Source: Rhodospirillales bacterium
GTDB lineage: Bacteria > Pseudomonadota > Alphaproteobacteria > Acetobacterales > Acetobacteraceae
Assembly (NCBI GenBank): GCA_025352665.1
Contig: JANXSM010000109.1
Location: 1 to 64,000 of the forward strand
Length of the DNA: 64,000 bases
Reading direction: 5' to 3'
The first letter of the stretch is position 1; each line of letters starts with the position of its first letter. The notes beneath the pieces are model-generated. The model had not been told where the DNA came from. It was given only the letters and a program-made list of their open reading frames with translations, and made no database searches. This document shows positions 40,690 through 49,467 of this stretch, piece by piece. The position numbers and the translations under genes are program-made.

Positions 40690-41110
40690 ATGTCCAGCAC
40701 ATTGCCATTGCTGTCCGAGCGTCTTGCCGCGTACGCAGCCAGGTTAATTCGATGCGGCCGAGACCGTCGCGCAAAGCTGGCACTGGGTTCCCGGAGCGGA
40801 ACTGGCCATAGAACTTGCACATACCGCCGCCGCCGACCGCAAAAATGAGCCCGCGGCACTGGCGCGATTCGAAGAGGTGCGTGAGCGGTTTCCCGAGGTA
40901 CTGATCGGCTACATCGGGCTGGCCGATGCGCTCTCGGCAGCAGGTCGTCACGACGAGGCCGATGCCGTCATGCAGCAGGCGGCTCAGCGGTTTCCATGCG
41001 ATGCCGGAACCGCAACCGCGTTTAGGCAGATCGCTGCCCGGCGCCATGATCGGGCGCTGGCCCTCGCGGGGTGGACCGATGGGCAACTCCGCTTCGCGCG
41101 CCTATGCTTT
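40690..41110 (+). pseudogene. TPR protein remnant with frameshift
   Basis: From ATG 40690 the frame reads TLPLLSERLAAYAARLIR. Near 40750 it must switch frame to continue as FDAAETVAQSWHWVPGAELA and then TPR-like helices (ARFEEVRERFPEVLIGYIGLADALSAAG written here only in part, AAQRFPCDAGTATAFRQIA). A TAA at 40745 sits in the second frame at the junction. The sequence is lost after about 41110, where it meets the convergent phosphohexomutase gene. It resembles the N-terminus of Acetobacteraceae TPR proteins. The 271 bp before it (40419-40689) hold no other gene. Confidence 0.5.
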
Positions 41111-41135
41111 ATGGCCCAAGGTGCAACGCTGATAT

Positions 41136-42545
41136 TCAGTGACCGGCGTTTTCCCCCGAGAAATCCGGAGCCGGTAAACCCGACGTTTCCAACTGAGCGA
41201 CCAATGCCGTCTTCAGCCGCTCCAGCCCCCTATCGCTCGAAGCTTCGCACCTAGCCACGAGCACAGCCTGGGTATTCGAGGCACGCAACAGCCACCACCC
41301 GTCATCCGTCAGCACGCGCACGCCGTCGGTCTGCGAAACCCGCGCGCCGGCGGTCGCCAGCCGGGCGGCGACCTCGGTGACGACCACAAATTTGCGCACA
41401 TCGTCGCAATCAAAGCGCAGCTCCGGCGTGTTGACGACCTGCGGGAGAGCGGCGCGGACCTCGCTCAGGCATCTATCCATACGAGCCATGATCCCCAGCA
41501 GCCGAACCCCCGCGTAGAGCGCATCATCAAACCCGTACCATTTGTCGGCAAAGAAGATATGACCGGACATTTCGCCGGCCAGCGGGCTTTTGGTTTCCGC
41601 CATCTTGGCCTTGATCAGGCTGTGGCCGGTTTTCCACATCAATGGCGTCCCGCCCGCCTTGGCAATTTCGTCGAACAGGACCTGGCTGGCCTTGACGTCG
41701 GCGATGATCACAGCGCCCGGGTGGGTCTTCAGCACATCGCGTGCCAGGATCACGAGCAGCTGGTCGCCGAACAACATGGCACCGGTATCGTCCACGGCGC
41801 CGATGCGGTCGGCGTCGCCGTCGAAGGCGATGCCGAGATCGGCCCCCTGGGCACGGACGGCTGCCGTCAGCGCCTCGAGGTTCTTGGGCACCGTGGGGTC
41901 AGGGTGATGATTGGGGAAACGGCCGTCGATTTCCGGAAACAGGATCGTGTGGGTACCGGGCAGCCGTTCGACCAGGCGCACCAGCACGTCGCCGGCCGCA
42001 CCGTTGCCATTGTCCCACACAACCTTGAGCGCGCGGTCCCCGCCGTCCCAGTCCTGCACGAGGCGGTCGATATAGGCGTCCGACACATCGATGCTGCGGG
42101 TCTGGCCAACGACTCCGGTCACCACGTCGCCCGCGGCTGCCATGCGGCCGAGATCTGTGATGCGGGTGCCGAAGAAGGGCTTGCGGTCCAGCATCATCTT
42201 GAAGCCGTTGTAATCGGGCGGATTATGGCTGCCGGTCACCATGATGGCGCCATTGGTCTGATGCAGGGTGGAGGCGAAATACAGCATGGGCGTGGGCCCG
42301 CAGCCGATGCGCAGCACCTCCATTCCGCTGGCGACCAGGCCGTCCACCAGCGCCGTTTCGAGCTCCGGCGAGGAAAGCCGCCCGTCATAACCGACAGCCA
42401 CCGTCTTGCCGCCCTGGCGGGCGACCACGGTGCCGAAGCAACGCCCAATGGCAAAGGCATCCTGCGGGTGCAGCGTGCTGCCGACGATGCCGCGGATATC
42501 GTATTCGCGCAGAACCGTCGGATTGAATGCGTGGACAAAATTCAT
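41136..42545 (-). CDS. Phosphomannomutase/phosphoglucomutase
   Basis: A 469-residue alpha-D-phosphohexomutase of the AlgC/ManB type interconverting hexose 6- and 1-phosphates. The N-terminal [16 protein letters not shown], phosphoserine loop [14 protein letters not shown] (Ser near residue 104), metal loop [12 protein letters not shown] (near 242) and sugar loop GEMSGHIFF are intact. The start overlaps the galU stop as TGATG, so the pair makes sugar 1-phosphate and then nucleotide sugar for polysaccharides. Confidence 0.93.
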   Translation of the reverse strand: MNFVHAFNPTVLREYDIRGIVGSTLHPQDAFAIGRCFGTVVARQGGKTVAVGYDGRLSSPELETALVDGLVASGMEVLRIGCGPTPMLYFASTLHQTNGAIMVTGSHNPPDYNGFKMMLDRKPFFGTRITDLGRMAAAGDVVTGVVGQTRSIDVSDAYIDRLVQDWDGGDRALKVVWDNGNGAAGDVLVRLVERLPGTHTILFPEIDGRFPNHHPDPTVPKNLEALTAAVRAQGADLGIAFDGDADRIGAVDDTGAMLFGDQLLVILARDVLKTHPGAVIIADVKASQVLFDEIAKAGGTPLMWKTGHSLIKAKMAETKSPLAGEMSGHIFFADKWYGFDDALYAGVRLLGIMARMDRCLSEVRAALPQVVNTPELRFDCDDVRKFVVVTEVAARLATAGARVSQTDGVRVLTDDGWWLLRASNTQAVLVARCEASSDRGLERLKTALVAQLETSGLPAPDFSGENAGH

Positions 42546-43420
42546 CAGGCGTTCACGTAGTTCTTGAGGAATGCGCGCACCTGCGGGCCAAGGTCCTCGC
42601 GCTTCAAAGCGAAGGCAAGCTGGGCCTCGAGAAAGCCAACCTTGTCACCGCAGTCGAAACGGCGGCCTTCATAGCGCAGGCCGTGGAACGGCACGTGGCC
42701 GATCATCTTGGCCATTGCGTCGGTCAGCTGCACTTCGTTGCCCTGGCCGCGCTCCATGCGGGCGAGATGCTCGATCACGCCCGCGGTCAGCACGTAGCGG
42801 CCAATGATTGAAAGGTCGGAGGGCGCGTCCTCCGGCTTGGGCTTTTCCACCAGGCCGCGGATTTCGACCAGGCGACCATCGTCCGAGGCGATATCGAGAA
42901 TGCCGTAGCGGTTGGTCTGCTCGTGCGGCACCTCGGTCACCGCCACCACGCAGCCGCCGGTCTCGTGATACACATCGGCCAGCTGCTTCGTGCAGGGAAC
43001 CTCAGACATCACCAGATCGTCCGGCAGCAGGATGGCGAACGGGTCGTCGCCAATGAACGAGCGGGCGCACCAGATGGCGTGGCCCAGCCCCAGCGGCTCC
43101 TGCTGGCGCACCGTGGTGATGGCGCCGGGCGGCATCTGCAGATCGCGCAGATTTGCCAGCTCGGCGTTCTTGCCGCGCATCTTGAGGGTGGCTTCGAGCT
43201 CATAGGCGATGTCGAAATGCTCGACGATGGCGGTTTTGCCGCGACCGGTGACCATGCAGAACTGCTCGATCCCCGCCGCCCGCGCTTCATCGACCGCATA
43301 TTGGATCAAAGGCTTGTCGACCACAGGCAGCATTTCCTTGGCCATTGCCTTGGTGGCGGGCAGGAAGCGCGTCCCCAAACCGGCGACGGGGAACACGGCC
43401 TTGCGGAGAGGCTTGATCAC
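42545..43420 (-). CDS. galU: UTP-glucose-1-phosphate uridylyltransferase
   Basis: A 291-residue cytoplasmic enzyme making UDP-glucose from UTP and glucose 1-phosphate. The N-terminal [23 protein letters not shown] motif, [10 protein letters not shown] and [15 protein letters not shown] are typical. It is upstream of and overlaps the phosphohexomutase gene. The 228 bp between its start and repeat copy A presumably contain the promoter; no clear hexamers were assigned. Confidence 0.95.
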   Translation of the reverse strand: MIKPLRKAVFPVAGLGTRFLPATKAMAKEMLPVVDKPLIQYAVDEARAAGIEQFCMVTGRGKTAIVEHFDIAYELEATLKMRGKNAELANLRDLQMPPGAITTVRQQEPLGLGHAIWCARSFIGDDPFAILLPDDLVMSEVPCTKQLADVYHETGGCVVAVTEVPHEQTNRYGILDIASDDGRLVEIRGLVEKPKPEDAPSDLSIIGRYVLTAGVIEHLARMERGQGNEVQLTDAMAKMIGHVPFHGLRYEGRRFDCGDKVGFLEAQLAFALKREDLGPQVRAFLKNYVNA

Positions 43421-43648
43421 AGGGGTTTTCCTTCGGATCTCAGGGCGGGCAACGGGAGGGCGATCAGCGGACGAACGAGAATGATGAAGGCATCACAGAG
43501 CGCTGACCAAATTGTGGCAGGCGGATCATGCTACTGAAACCTTAACCAAGTGACGAAACCTTCCGCCGATCTAGCATGTGTCTGCACGTCCCCCCAGGGC
43601 GAGATGGTGCAACAAAACGATCCATAGAGCGACATGGTTCACGCCTAA

Positions 43649-43750
43649 AGCGTGATAACCGAAGGTGGAATCACCGAAAGGTCTGAATCACGCGATAAAA
43701 CAAAGAACTTAGAGCGTGATGACGTCGCCTAGCAGACGTCATCACGCTCC
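43649..43750 (+). repeat. Dispersed two-hairpin repeat, copy A (subfamily 1)
   Basis: The most complete copy. The first hairpin has outer arms CGTGATnACC and GGTctgaATCACG and inner arms GGTG/CACC. The second is a perfect 14-bp stem (AGCGTGATGACGTC with its complement) around GCCTAGCA. Read on the minus strand, the strong hairpin comes first and is followed by TTCTTTGTTTTATC, a terminator-like layout 28 bp past the stop of the J-domain gene. Copies at 48320 and 5941 share most bases. Confidence 0.9.
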
Positions 43751-43778
43751 AGGGAAAACTTTCCGCCAAAAGGCGCCG

Positions 43779-44222
43779 TCATGGCAGCAAAACGTCACGC
43801 GCCTGGTTGATGCGCGCTGCCAGCCAGTCAGAGCCGCCCTGGTCGGGGTGGGCTGCCCGCATCAGGCGCAGATAGGCAGCCTGGATACCCTCGCTGCTGG
43901 CACCTGGCGGCAGCCCGAGCACTTCGAAGGCCTCGGCGCGCGTCATGGCGCCGGCGCGGGGCGGCGGCTGCGGGCGTGCGGTCCGGCTCATCGGGCGCCC
44001 TTCCAAGATCCAGCTCCACAGCAGCGGTCCCAACAGCGCCAGTGCAGCCAACGCCACGCCGGAGCGGCCAGTGAGGAACAGCAACGCGGCCAGCAACAGA
44101 CCGCCGATCGCTGCGGTCCAGATGCCCATCTGCCTGATGCCGTCAACCTGGGCACGCGTGAACTTGCCCAGGGCCGCCATGACGACCAGCAGCGTGGCGC
44201 ATCCCAGCAGCAGGGCTATCAC
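43779..44222 (-). CDS. Membrane-anchored J-domain protein
   Basis: A 147-residue protein with two N-terminal membrane helices (about residues 2-18 and 33-70) and a short C-terminal J-like domain (about 92-147). The HPD motif is in RAAHPDQGGSDWLAARINQARD. The layout resembles TIM14/DjlA-type co-chaperones that recruit DnaK to the inner membrane. It overlaps the upstream malic enzyme gene by 4 bp (ATGA) and is therefore co-transcribed with it, without an obvious metabolic link. Confidence 0.85.
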   Translation of the reverse strand: MIALLLGCATLLVVMAALGKFTRAQVDGIRQMGIWTAAIGGLLLAALLFLTGRSGVALAALALLGPLLWSWILEGRPMSRTARPQPPPRAGAMTRAEAFEVLGLPPGASSEGIQAAYLRLMRAAHPDQGGSDWLAARINQARDVLLP

Positions 44223-46576
44223 CCACGCAGTTCCTCGAAATTGCCGCGGCCCTGCAGCCCCTCCGCCAGCACCACGGCCTTGGCACCAGGGACTATGCTC
44301 TGATGCTCACGCAGCAACTGCGCCTCCAACGCCGCCACGGCGCTGATGTTGACGATGCCGCGCGCGGTGACGCTCGGCACCACCACATGGATGGGCTTGG
44401 CCATGCCCAGCAGCAAAGGCCCCACCGGCAGCCCGTCGGCCGCCGCCTTGAGCAGGTTGAAGGCGATGTTGGCAGCGTCGAGACCGGGCATGATCAGCAG
44501 ATTGGCGGTGCCCCCCAGCCGGCTGTCCGGCACCGCGCGATTGCGGATCGCCTCACTGAGTGCCGCATCGGCATGCATCTCGCCGTCGATCTCCAGGCTG
44601 GGATCGGTCGCCCGGATCAGGCTCAACGCCGCGCGCATCTTGCGGGCGCTGGGCGAGTTGGAGGCACCGAAGCTGGAATGCGACAGTAGCGCCGCCTTGG
44701 GGGCAAGGCCGAAACCACGCACCTCCTCGGCAGCCAGCAGTGTCATCTCTGCGATTTCCTCGGCGGTCGGGTCGATGTTCATATGCGTGTCGCACACGAA
44801 CAACGCGCCGCCCTGCAGGATGAGACAGGACAGCGCATAGATCCGGCTGACGCCCGCCCGTTTCGGGATCACCGGCATAACGTACTGCATATGCCGCCAC
44901 CAATCGCCACTGCCGCCGCAAATCGCGGCGTCGACGATGCCAGCGTGCAGCAACATGGCAGCGACCACCGTCTGGCGATTGCGCATGCGGCGGGCGGCAG
45001 CGTCGGGCGGCACGCCGCGCCGGCCCACCATAGCCTGGTAGTCTCGGATCAGCGGCTCGAACACCGCGATATCGACGGCGGGGTCGACGATGCGCACCGT
45101 CTCATGCAGATCCATGCGCAAACCCATGTCGGCGACCATTTTCTCGATCACCGAGCGCCGGCCGATCAGCACTGGCTCGGCGATGCCGTCGTCCACCAGC
45201 GTCTGCACGGCACGCAGCACCCGCTCGTCCTCGCCCTCGGCGTAAGCGATGCGCGCAGGTGCCGCGCGCGCCCGCTCGAACACCGGGCTCATCAGCTGAC
45301 CGGAGCGGAACACGAAGCGCTCCAGCTCCGTGCGATAGGCGGCGAAATCGGTGATGGGCCGCCGCGCCACACCGGAGGCGATGGCAGCCCGCGCCACAGC
45401 AGGGGCGATCTGCAGGATCAGCCGCGGATCGAACGGCTTGGGGATGATGTAGTCCGGGCCAAACACCGGCGCCGCGCCGCCATAGGCCGCTGCCACCACT
45501 TCCGACGCCTCGATGCGTGCCAATTCGGCGATCGCCTCGACGGCTGCGAGCTGCATCTCCATGTTGATCGTGGTCGCGCCGACATCGAGCGCACCGCGGA
45601 AGATGAACGGGAAACACAGCACATTGTTGACCTGATTCGGATAGTCGCTCCGTCCCGTCGCCACAATTGCGTCTGGCCGCGCGGCGCGCACCGCCTCAGG
45701 CAAGATCTCCGGCTCCGGATTGGCCAATGCCAGGATCAACGGGTTGGCCGCCATCTGTGGCAGCCACTCCGCCTTCAGCACCCGGGGAGCCGACAGACCC
45801 ATGAAAATATCGGCACCCGCCAGCACGTCGCCCAAGGTTCGCGCATCGGTGGTCCGGGCGTAGCGCCCCATGCGATCGTCCAACCCTTCGCGTGCAGAAT
45901 GCACCACGCCCTTGATGTCGGTCAGCGTCACGTTCTCGACCTTGAGGCCCATCTCCACGAGCAGATCGACACAGGCCATCGCCGCAGCACCGGCGCCGGA
46001 CGTGACAAGCTTGACCTCGGTCAGCGTCTTGCCTTGCAGCAGCAGCGCGTTGCGCACGGCGGCAGCCACTGTGATCGCGGTGCCGTGCTGGTCGTCATGG
46101 AACACCGGGATCTTCATACGCGCACGCAGCTTCGCCTCGATCGCGAAACACTCGGGCGCCTTGATGTCCTCGAGGTTGATCGCCCCGAATGTGGGCTCCA
46201 ACGCCGCCACCACGTCGCAGAACTTGTCAGGGTCCTGCTCGTCCACCTCGATGTCGAACACATCGATCCCGGCGAACTTCTTGAACAGAACGGCCTTGCC
46301 CTCCATCACGGGCTTGCCCGCGAGAGCGCCGATGTTACCCAGACCCAGCACCGCGGTGCCGTTCGAGATCACGCCAACCAGATTGCCGCGCGCGGTATAA
46401 TCATATGCTGTGTCAGGATTGGCGAGGATCTCCTCGCACGCTGCCGCCACCCCAGGCGAATAGGCCAGCGCCAGATCACGCTGGGTCGCCATGCGCTTTG
46501 TCGGCTCGATGGCGAGCTTCCCAGGCCGCGGCAGGCGGTGATAATCCAACGCCGCTTTTCGGAAATCTTCGTCCAT
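44219..46576 (-). CDS. maeB: NADP-dependent malic enzyme, MaeB type
   Basis: A 785-residue enzyme that decarboxylates malate to pyruvate. The start at ATG 46576 is preferred because it follows GAGGGGG and gives [15 protein letters not shown] malic N-terminal domain ([39 protein letters not shown]), an NAD(P)-binding domain and a C-terminal phosphotransacetylase-like regulatory domain (about 430-785) are present. The fusion is normal for MaeB; the C-terminal part usually mediates acetyl-CoA inhibition rather than catalysis. Confidence 0.94.
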   Translation of the reverse strand: MDEDFRKAALDYHRLPRPGKLAIEPTKRMATQRDLALAYSPGVAAACEEILANPDTAYDYTARGNLVGVISNGTAVLGLGNIGALAGKPVMEGKAVLFKKFAGIDVFDIEVDEQDPDKFCDVVAALEPTFGAINLEDIKAPECFAIEAKLRARMKIPVFHDDQHGTAITVAAAVRNALLLQGKTLTEVKLVTSGAGAAAMACVDLLVEMGLKVENVTLTDIKGVVHSAREGLDDRMGRYARTTDARTLGDVLAGADIFMGLSAPRVLKAEWLPQMAANPLILALANPEPEILPEAVRAARPDAIVATGRSDYPNQVNNVLCFPFIFRGALDVGATTINMEMQLAAVEAIAELARIEASEVVAAAYGGAAPVFGPDYIIPKPFDPRLILQIAPAVARAAIASGVARRPITDFAAYRTELERFVFRSGQLMSPVFERARAAPARIAYAEGEDERVLRAVQTLVDDGIAEPVLIGRRSVIEKMVADMGLRMDLHETVRIVDPAVDIAVFEPLIRDYQAMVGRRGVPPDAAARRMRNRQTVVAAMLLHAGIVDAAICGGSGDWWRHMQYVMPVIPKRAGVSRIYALSCLILQGGALFVCDTHMNIDPTAEEIAEMTLLAAEEVRGFGLAPKAALLSHSSFGASNSPSARKMRAALSLIRATDPSLEIDGEMHADAALSEAIRNRAVPDSRLGGTANLLIMPGLDAANIAFNLLKAAADGLPVGPLLLGMAKPIHVVVPSVTARGIVNISAVAALEAQLLREHQSIVPGAKAVVLAEGLQGRGNFEELRG

Positions 46577-46651
46577 CGTGGCCCCCTCGTTCAGCGGGGG
46601 GCAAGATCGACGCGAATGCGGTTTCGCGCAACCGCGATCAAGCTGGCAAGA

Positions 46652-46668
46652 CCGTGGCATTGCCACGG
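46652..46668 (-). terminator. 7-bp hairpin downstream of tRNA-Leu
   Basis: CCGTGGC at 46652-46658 pairs with 46662-46668 over a 3-nt loop. It lies 34 bp past the tRNA-Leu 3' end. In the tRNA direction it is preceded by AAGCAAGAAAAG and followed by TCTTGCC; in the other direction a T-rich tract follows. It may be a bidirectional terminator. Confidence 0.4.
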
Positions 46669-46701
46669 CTTTTCTTGCTTCGTTCCAAAGCTGACCAGAT
46701 A

Positions 46702-46784
46702 TGCGGTCGAGAAGACTCGAACTTCCACGAGGTTACCCCCACAAGCACCTCAAGCTTGCGCGTCTACCATTCCGCCACGACCGC
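46702..46784 (-). tRNA. tRNA-Leu (GAG)
   Basis: On the minus strand the 83-nt sequence folds as a class II tRNA. The acceptor stem GCGGTCG/CGACCGC has discriminator A. The D arm is GGCGGAATGGTAGAC-like, the anticodon stem CAAGC/GCTTG has loop TTGAGGT giving anticodon GAG, and a long variable arm and the TTCGAGT T-loop follow. The 3' CCA is not encoded. It reads CTC and CTT leucine codons. Confidence 0.92.
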
Positions 46785-46801
46785 AGGGATGGAGGAGCGG
46801 G

Positions 46802-46830
46802 CGTATAGCGGATGATCGGGCGGGCAGCAA
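46802..46830 (-). promoter_or_regulatory. Putative sigma-70 promoter for tRNA-Leu
   Basis: On the minus strand TTGCTG (46830-46825) and TATACG (46807-46802) are separated by 17 bp, with the -10 box ending 17 nt before the tRNA. The promoter overlaps the start of lipB on the other strand, so the two transcription units interleave here. Confidence 0.5.
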
Positions 46831-47480
46831 TGACAGATCGACAGCTTGAGTGGCGGATCAGCGATGGATTGACGGAATACCCCGCAGCCCTCGCCGAAAT
46901 GGCGCAGCGGGTGGCAGCCATCCGGGCCGGTACGGCCTCGGACCTCGTATGGATGGTCGAACATCCGCCGCTCTACACAGCCGGCACCTCGGCGCGGCGC
47001 GAACACCTGCAGGAGCCGGTCCGATTCGCGACCTTCGAGGCCGGCCGAGGCGGCCAATGGACCTATCACGGCCCCGGGCAGCGAACCGGATACGTGATGC
47101 TGGACCTTACCGAGGCGCATGGCGGGGTAAAGCCGCGCGATGTGCGCAGCTACGTGCACGGGCTGGAGGAATGGCTGATCCGCGCGCTCGACCGCTTCAA
47201 CGTCCGCGGCGAGCGGCGCGAGGGCCGCGTGGGGATCTGGGTGACTGATCGCATGGCTGGCACCGAGTCAAAGATTGCGGCCCTCGGCGTGCGGGTGACC
47301 CGCTGGGTAAGCTGGCACGGCGTGGCCCTGAACGTGGAGCCGGATCTCGGCCACTTCTCCGGGATCGTGCCATGCGGCATTTCCGAGCACGGTGTGACCA
47401 GCCTGCACGCGCTCGGCATCACCGCCACGATGGACGAGGTGGACGCTGCACTGCGCAGTGCATGGCGCGAGGTCTTCTGA
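46812..47480 (+). CDS. lipB: Octanoyltransferase
   Basis: A 222-residue enzyme that moves octanoyl from acyl carrier protein to lipoyl domains. The acyl-enzyme Cys near residue 187 is in [14 protein letters not shown], and the catalytic Lys near 154 is in [26 protein letters not shown] and [20 protein letters not shown] are family signatures. The start may be ATG 46812 or ATG 46830 (MTDRQLEW); neither has a strong ribosome site. No lipA is adjacent. Confidence 0.95.
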   Translation: MIGRAAMTDRQLEWRISDGLTEYPAALAEMAQRVAAIRAGTASDLVWMVEHPPLYTAGTSARREHLQEPVRFATFEAGRGGQWTYHGPGQRTGYVMLDLTEAHGGVKPRDVRSYVHGLEEWLIRALDRFNVRGERREGRVGIWVTDRMAGTESKIAALGVRVTRWVSWHGVALNVEPDLGHFSGIVPCGISEHGVTSLHALGITATMDEVDAALRSAWREVF

Positions 47481-47515
47481 TCGCAGTTTAGGTCCTGCCC
47501 GCGCTACGGCCCGCG

Positions 47516-48139
47516 CTACGGGATGTCGTGGGCGAAGATGCGCACGCCCTCCGGCCACGCGCCGGGGTGAGAGCTGAAGGACCGCGCGGCGGGGAAGCTG
47601 GCCTTGTTGCGGGTCGCAGCCTGGATGACCTGCGGACCCTCGGCCGCCAGCTGCTCCGCCGATTTCAGCGAGGGGCGAACAATGACGATATGCCCCGGCT
47701 TCTTTGGGTTGGGGCTTTCATAGCTTATCACCACGAGCTGACCGTGGTTGGCCAGGCTCTGCGCCGCCTGCATGCCGGCCACGGCTCGCCAGCCGGCATC
47801 GCGTCCGTCAGTCGTCGCGAACCACCGAGTCTGCGCGCTCGCCAGCAGCACCTGGCCGTGCTCGGGAGGCCTCAGCATATAGACGCCGACTCGCTTGCCG
47901 GCCGCCGCGGCGAAGGCGCTGCAATGGGTGGCCCTGCCAGGACCTACAAAGTCAGCAGCACGGTCGGGTGCACCGGTTTCCCAATTCACATGCAGATGGG
48001 CAAGCCAGAGATGCTCGACATCCATGCCATCGAGCGTGGTTGCCAGGCGTTCACCGGCTTGGGTGATCGGCCCGCAACAAGGCTCGGCTGCGAGCGCGGG
48101 CGAGGCAATCACCAGGAGCAACAGGCTTCGACGCAGCAT
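47516..48139 (-). CDS. Secreted NlpC-like putative cysteine hydrolase
   Basis: A 207-residue protein with a signal peptide (RRSLLLLVIASPALAAEPCC). ATG 48139 is preferred because GAGGAGAAG lies just upstream; a longer frame to 48229 looks spurious. The mature part has a Cys in ATHCSAFAAAAGKRVGV near residue 73 and a His in KPGHIVIVRPS near 149. These fit the Cys-His pair of NlpC/P60 or CHAP-type peptidoglycan amidases. The family call is inferred from this spacing, not from a full motif match. Confidence 0.55.
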   Translation of the reverse strand: MLRRSLLLLVIASPALAAEPCCGPITQAGERLATTLDGMDVEHLWLAHLHVNWETGAPDRAADFVGPGRATHCSAFAAAAGKRVGVYMLRPPEHGQVLLASAQTRWFATTDGRDAGWRAVAGMQAAQSLANHGQLVVISYESPNPKKPGHIVIVRPSLKSAEQLAAEGPQVIQAATRNKASFPAARSFSSHPGAWPEGVRIFAHDIP

Positions 48140-48319
48140 TGCACTTCTCCTCGGCCCGATCGCACGGAACTGTGCGCGACGACGACCGGCAAGAGGATGC
48201 ACACGCACAGTGGAACAGGCAACGATCACGCTGCTCGCGGCGGGTTTCCTGGCTCTCGCGCATTCCCATCCGGCGTCGGCACGGCCGTACGCGGGGTGGG
48301 CGACCTTGCGGCCGGCTAC

Positions 48320-48420
48320 AGCGTGATGACCGAAGGTAGAATCACCGAAAGGTCTGAATCACGCAATAAAACGAAGAGCTAGAGCGGGATTACGTCGCCT
48401 GTCGGACGTCATCACGCTCT
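48320..48420 (+). repeat. Dispersed two-hairpin repeat, copy B (subfamily 1)
   Basis: Nearly identical to copy A in the first hairpin (AGCGTGATGACC, GAATCACCGAAAGGTCTGAATC) and close in the second (AGAGCGGGATTACGTC with GACGTCATCACGCTCT, loop GCCTGTCG). On the minus strand it lies hairpin-first, 58 bp past the acylphosphatase stop, followed by CTTCGTTTTATTGCG. Confidence 0.88.
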
Positions 48421-48478
48421 GGGACACGGACAACGACGCGGCGGACCTCTCGTTGCCTTTCCGGACCCACCAGAGCGG

Positions 48479-48754
48479 CTACAAGGTTGGCAGCCGCCGA
48501 AACCCCGGCTCCTCCGGCGGCTCCGCCAGTTCCTCCAGGATATCCCGCACGCTGGCCAATCGAGGACCGCGGCGGCAGGCGCGCAACAATTCTTGAATTG
48601 CCGGCTCGTCGCCATGGATCAGTGCTTCCACCGTGCCGTCGCGACGGTTGCGCACCCAGCCGTGCAGGCCCAGCTGCTCGGCCTGTTCGCGCAACCAGTC
48701 GCGATAGCCCACGCCTTGCACCCGCCCGGCGATAACCACGCGGCGGGCGGTCAC
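48479..48754 (-). CDS. Acylphosphatase
   Basis: A 91-residue enzyme hydrolysing acyl phosphates. The start GTG 48754 overlaps the upstream ATP12 stop as GTGA and gives the usual family length. Catalytic R18 is in GRVQGVGYRDW and N36 in GWVRNRRDGTVE. The longer upstream frame is only a shadow of ATP12. Confidence 0.92.
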   Translation of the reverse strand: MTARRVVIAGRVQGVGYRDWLREQAEQLGLHGWVRNRRDGTVEALIHGDEPAIQELLRACRRGPRLASVRDILEELAEPPEEPGFRRLPTL

Positions 48755-49467
48755 GGGGTGGCCTGCCGGCACAGATCCAGAAAACGCCCCGCGGCGGCAA
48801 CGTCCTCGGCAACCCGCGCCATCCGTGTCTCGGCCTCCTCGTCCCAACCCCAGTGCGTCGCCTGGTGCCGCTCGTCCAGCGTTGCCAGCTCATGGGCAGA
48901 CAGCGCCGGCAGTTCGCCTGCGGCCACGGCAAGGCCGAGCACCAGGCTGCCGAAGCTCGGCACCAGGATGCTCAGGGCTGCCAACCGATAGGCGTCATGC
49001 ACCGCCAGCGCCTGCGCCAAGGCCGCCAGAGACCCGGGCGGCTGCGAGACATGAATGATGCCGAAGGTCACCTTCAGCGGCGCATGATGTGCCCGCTCCG
49101 CCCAATCGAGCCACGGCTGCCACAGCTCCTCCTGGCGGCGGACCAGGCTGGCCGGATGCTCGGCGCGATAGCACAGCAGATCCGTCTCGGCGTAGCGCGC
49201 CAACTCCAGCACCACCGGCTCCAGCGCCGGGGCCACCCGCTCCTGCGCGGTCCCGGCAAGACGGGTGAGAGGCAGATCGGCATAGGACATCTCACCGCCG
49301 ACCTCGCCACCCGCAGCCTGCCATTCACTCACCACCGCCACGGCAAGCGCTGCATTTGGCAGCAACAACGTGGCGCCGCCGGGCACGCGCACCGGCTTGA
49401 CGTCGAGCATGACTCCCAAGCCACCTTCAGTGGAAACCGCCGTGGCCTGCTGCCAGAACCGCTTCAT
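48751..49467 (-). CDS. ATP12 family F1-ATPase assembly chaperone
   Basis: A 238-residue protein. The start KRFWQQATAVSTEGGLGVMLDVKPVRVPG, the YADLPLTRLAGTAQERV block, DLLCYRAEHPASLVRRQEELW and the C-terminal HWGWDEEAE match ATP12, which in mitochondria shields the F1 alpha subunit during assembly. Homologues are confined largely to alphaproteobacteria, which supports the taxonomic placement. It overlaps asmA by 4 bp upstream and the acylphosphatase gene downstream. Confidence 0.92.
   Translation of the reverse strand: MKRFWQQATAVSTEGGLGVMLDVKPVRVPGGATLLLPNAALAVAVVSEWQAAGGEVGGEMSYADLPLTRLAGTAQERVAPALEPVVLELARYAETDLLCYRAEHPASLVRRQEELWQPWLDWAERAHHAPLKVTFGIIHVSQPPGSLAALAQALAVHDAYRLAALSILVPSFGSLVLGLAVAAGELPALSAHELATLDERHQATHWGWDEEAETRMARVAEDVAAAGRFLDLCRQATP

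Noticed and set aside
44219-45300. Separate phosphotransacetylase gene
   Set aside because: The Pta-like sequence is the in-frame C-terminal domain of the MaeB-type malic enzyme.
44783-46849. Plus-strand frame of 688 codons opposite maeB
   Set aside because: MaeB is intact on the other strand, and this frame is His/Arg-rich with no family resemblance.
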